From the NCBI GenBank assembly GCA_040143965.1, contig JASJQH010000070.1, positions 1-33,789 of the forward strand: a DNA stretch of 33,789 nt. The letters run 5' to 3'. Below the pieces are notes generated by a model that worked only from the letters and a program-made list of their open reading frames with translations, had not been told where the DNA came from and did not search any database. This document shows positions 33,151 to 33,789 of this stretch, piece after piece; the first letter of the stretch is position 1; every line of letters begins with the position of its first letter. Position numbers and translations under genes: made by a program. This stretch comes from Basidiobolus ranarum (taxonomy: Eukaryota; Basidiobolomycota; Basidiobolomycetes; Basidiobolales).

Positions 33151-33789
33151 TGTCAAGATCCTGCATCAAATATACCTAAAGTACCACCCTTACATAGTAT
33201 GTGTTCTTTTTTCCACAATATCCTTCTCATGCTGCAACAGAAATATAATATACTGAATAGGGAATATACTGTGGCAAGTTCAAGTGTCAGGGTGTTGGGG
33301 ACTACAAGGACCAATACAAAGAGGGATGATGTAAGGATGATCAGATGACCTTCCATGAAAGGTCTTGGCAGAAATACACTATGTGTGGGATGACATGCTT
33401 GGTTAGGTTTCATGGAATGTTCCAAAGAACATGACTTCCATATAAGGTAACCTGGATGAACTAACACAAGATTGCCAGGAAGGGATGGCTCAGCAGATAT
33501 GATGTTGTAATCTAATAATAGAAGAGTTCTATTTGCAGTGGATCAGTATGCTGAGATCAGAATCATGACAGTATCCCCTTCTTTAGTGATGGCTTCTAGA
33601 TATCATAGGGCCAGGTTTTTCTGGGTAGGCTTCATGAAACTCCTGGCAAAGTTCCTTGGAATTGGAAAGATTTGTTGCTGGCTCCCATGATTGATCATTT
33701 GTTGAGTATCCCTTCCAGTCCACTAAATATTGCAATTTATGTCAATAAATTCTGGAATCTAGAATTTTGCTAACTTCATATTCAGTGTT
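33151..33789 (-). mobile_element. Ty3/gypsy chromovirus fossil: end of pol with chromodomain, and 3' LTR
   Basis: Read on the minus strand, the window edge enters the end of an integrase region with a chromodomain (about 33590-33789; LVDWKGYS, then SWEPATNL and the FHEAYPEKPG tail that Ty3/gypsy chromoviruses share). After the end of pol near 33583 comes a purine-rich tract (33571-33582) and then an LTR edge at 33570 starting TGTCATGA. The LTR probably runs to 33151, giving TGTCA...TGACA ends over 420 bp; a shorter end at 33285 is also possible. The rest of the element lies beyond the window. The visible part looks broken, with about one break, so it is a moderately old copy. Confidence 0.75.

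Overview
This window is a gene-dense stretch of a fungal nuclear genome, most likely an early-diverging fungus of the Mucoromycota type. The reasons are an AT-leaning base composition, many short introns (about 65 in ten genes, mostly 50-90 bp, GT-AG with CTAAC-like branch sites), protein sequences of fungal character, a secreted GH46 chitosanase, and one intron of the minor (U12) class, which Dikarya have largely lost. No species-level claim is possible from sequence alone.

Layout, left to right. 1-2131 (+): 3' part of a BRE4-like multi-pass membrane protein. 2379-3398 (-): single-exon secreted GH46 chitosanase. 4085-4669 (-): unrecognised 194-residue protein. 5299-5863 (+): HINT3-like HIT-fold protein whose catalytic histidine triad is gone. 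6543-8383 (+): translation initiation factor eIF3 subunit L. 9317-11055 (+): V-ATPase subunit C in ten exons. 11895-12792 (+): small signal-peptide and single-TM protein resembling the V-ATPase assembly factor VOA1/Ac45. 13054-17036 (-): nuclear cap-binding protein CBP80 in 23 exons, including an AT-AC U12-type intron. 17679-22103 (+): USP48-type deubiquitinase with a large insertion in its catalytic domain. 22437-23772 (-): Whi3-like protein with two RRMs. 24903-27565 (-): CDC48/p97 AAA ATPase. 28338-30500 (-): SLMAP-like FHA plus coiled-coil protein. 31000-33789 is repeat territory: two old LTR copies of one family (one a solo LTR with a perfect 5-bp target duplication, the other carrying a six-unit 41-bp tandem repeat), an unidentified minus-strand coding relic, and the 3' end of a Ty3/gypsy chromovirus fossil.

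Functionally this is mostly housekeeping: initiation (eIF3L), cap binding (CBP80), ubiquitin handling (USP48, CDC48), vacuolar acidification (V-ATPase C and a likely assembly factor side by side), RNA binding (Whi3-like) and signalling (FHA protein). No operon-like system or defence island is evident. The most notable observations are the U12-type AT-AC intron in CBP80, whose removal is the only splice I found that restores the reading frame and the family spacing, the HIT pseudoenzyme, the intronless chitosanase, and the nested LTR/relic structure at the right end. All gene models were built by hand from splice signals and reading-frame continuity; no alignment or transcript data were available.
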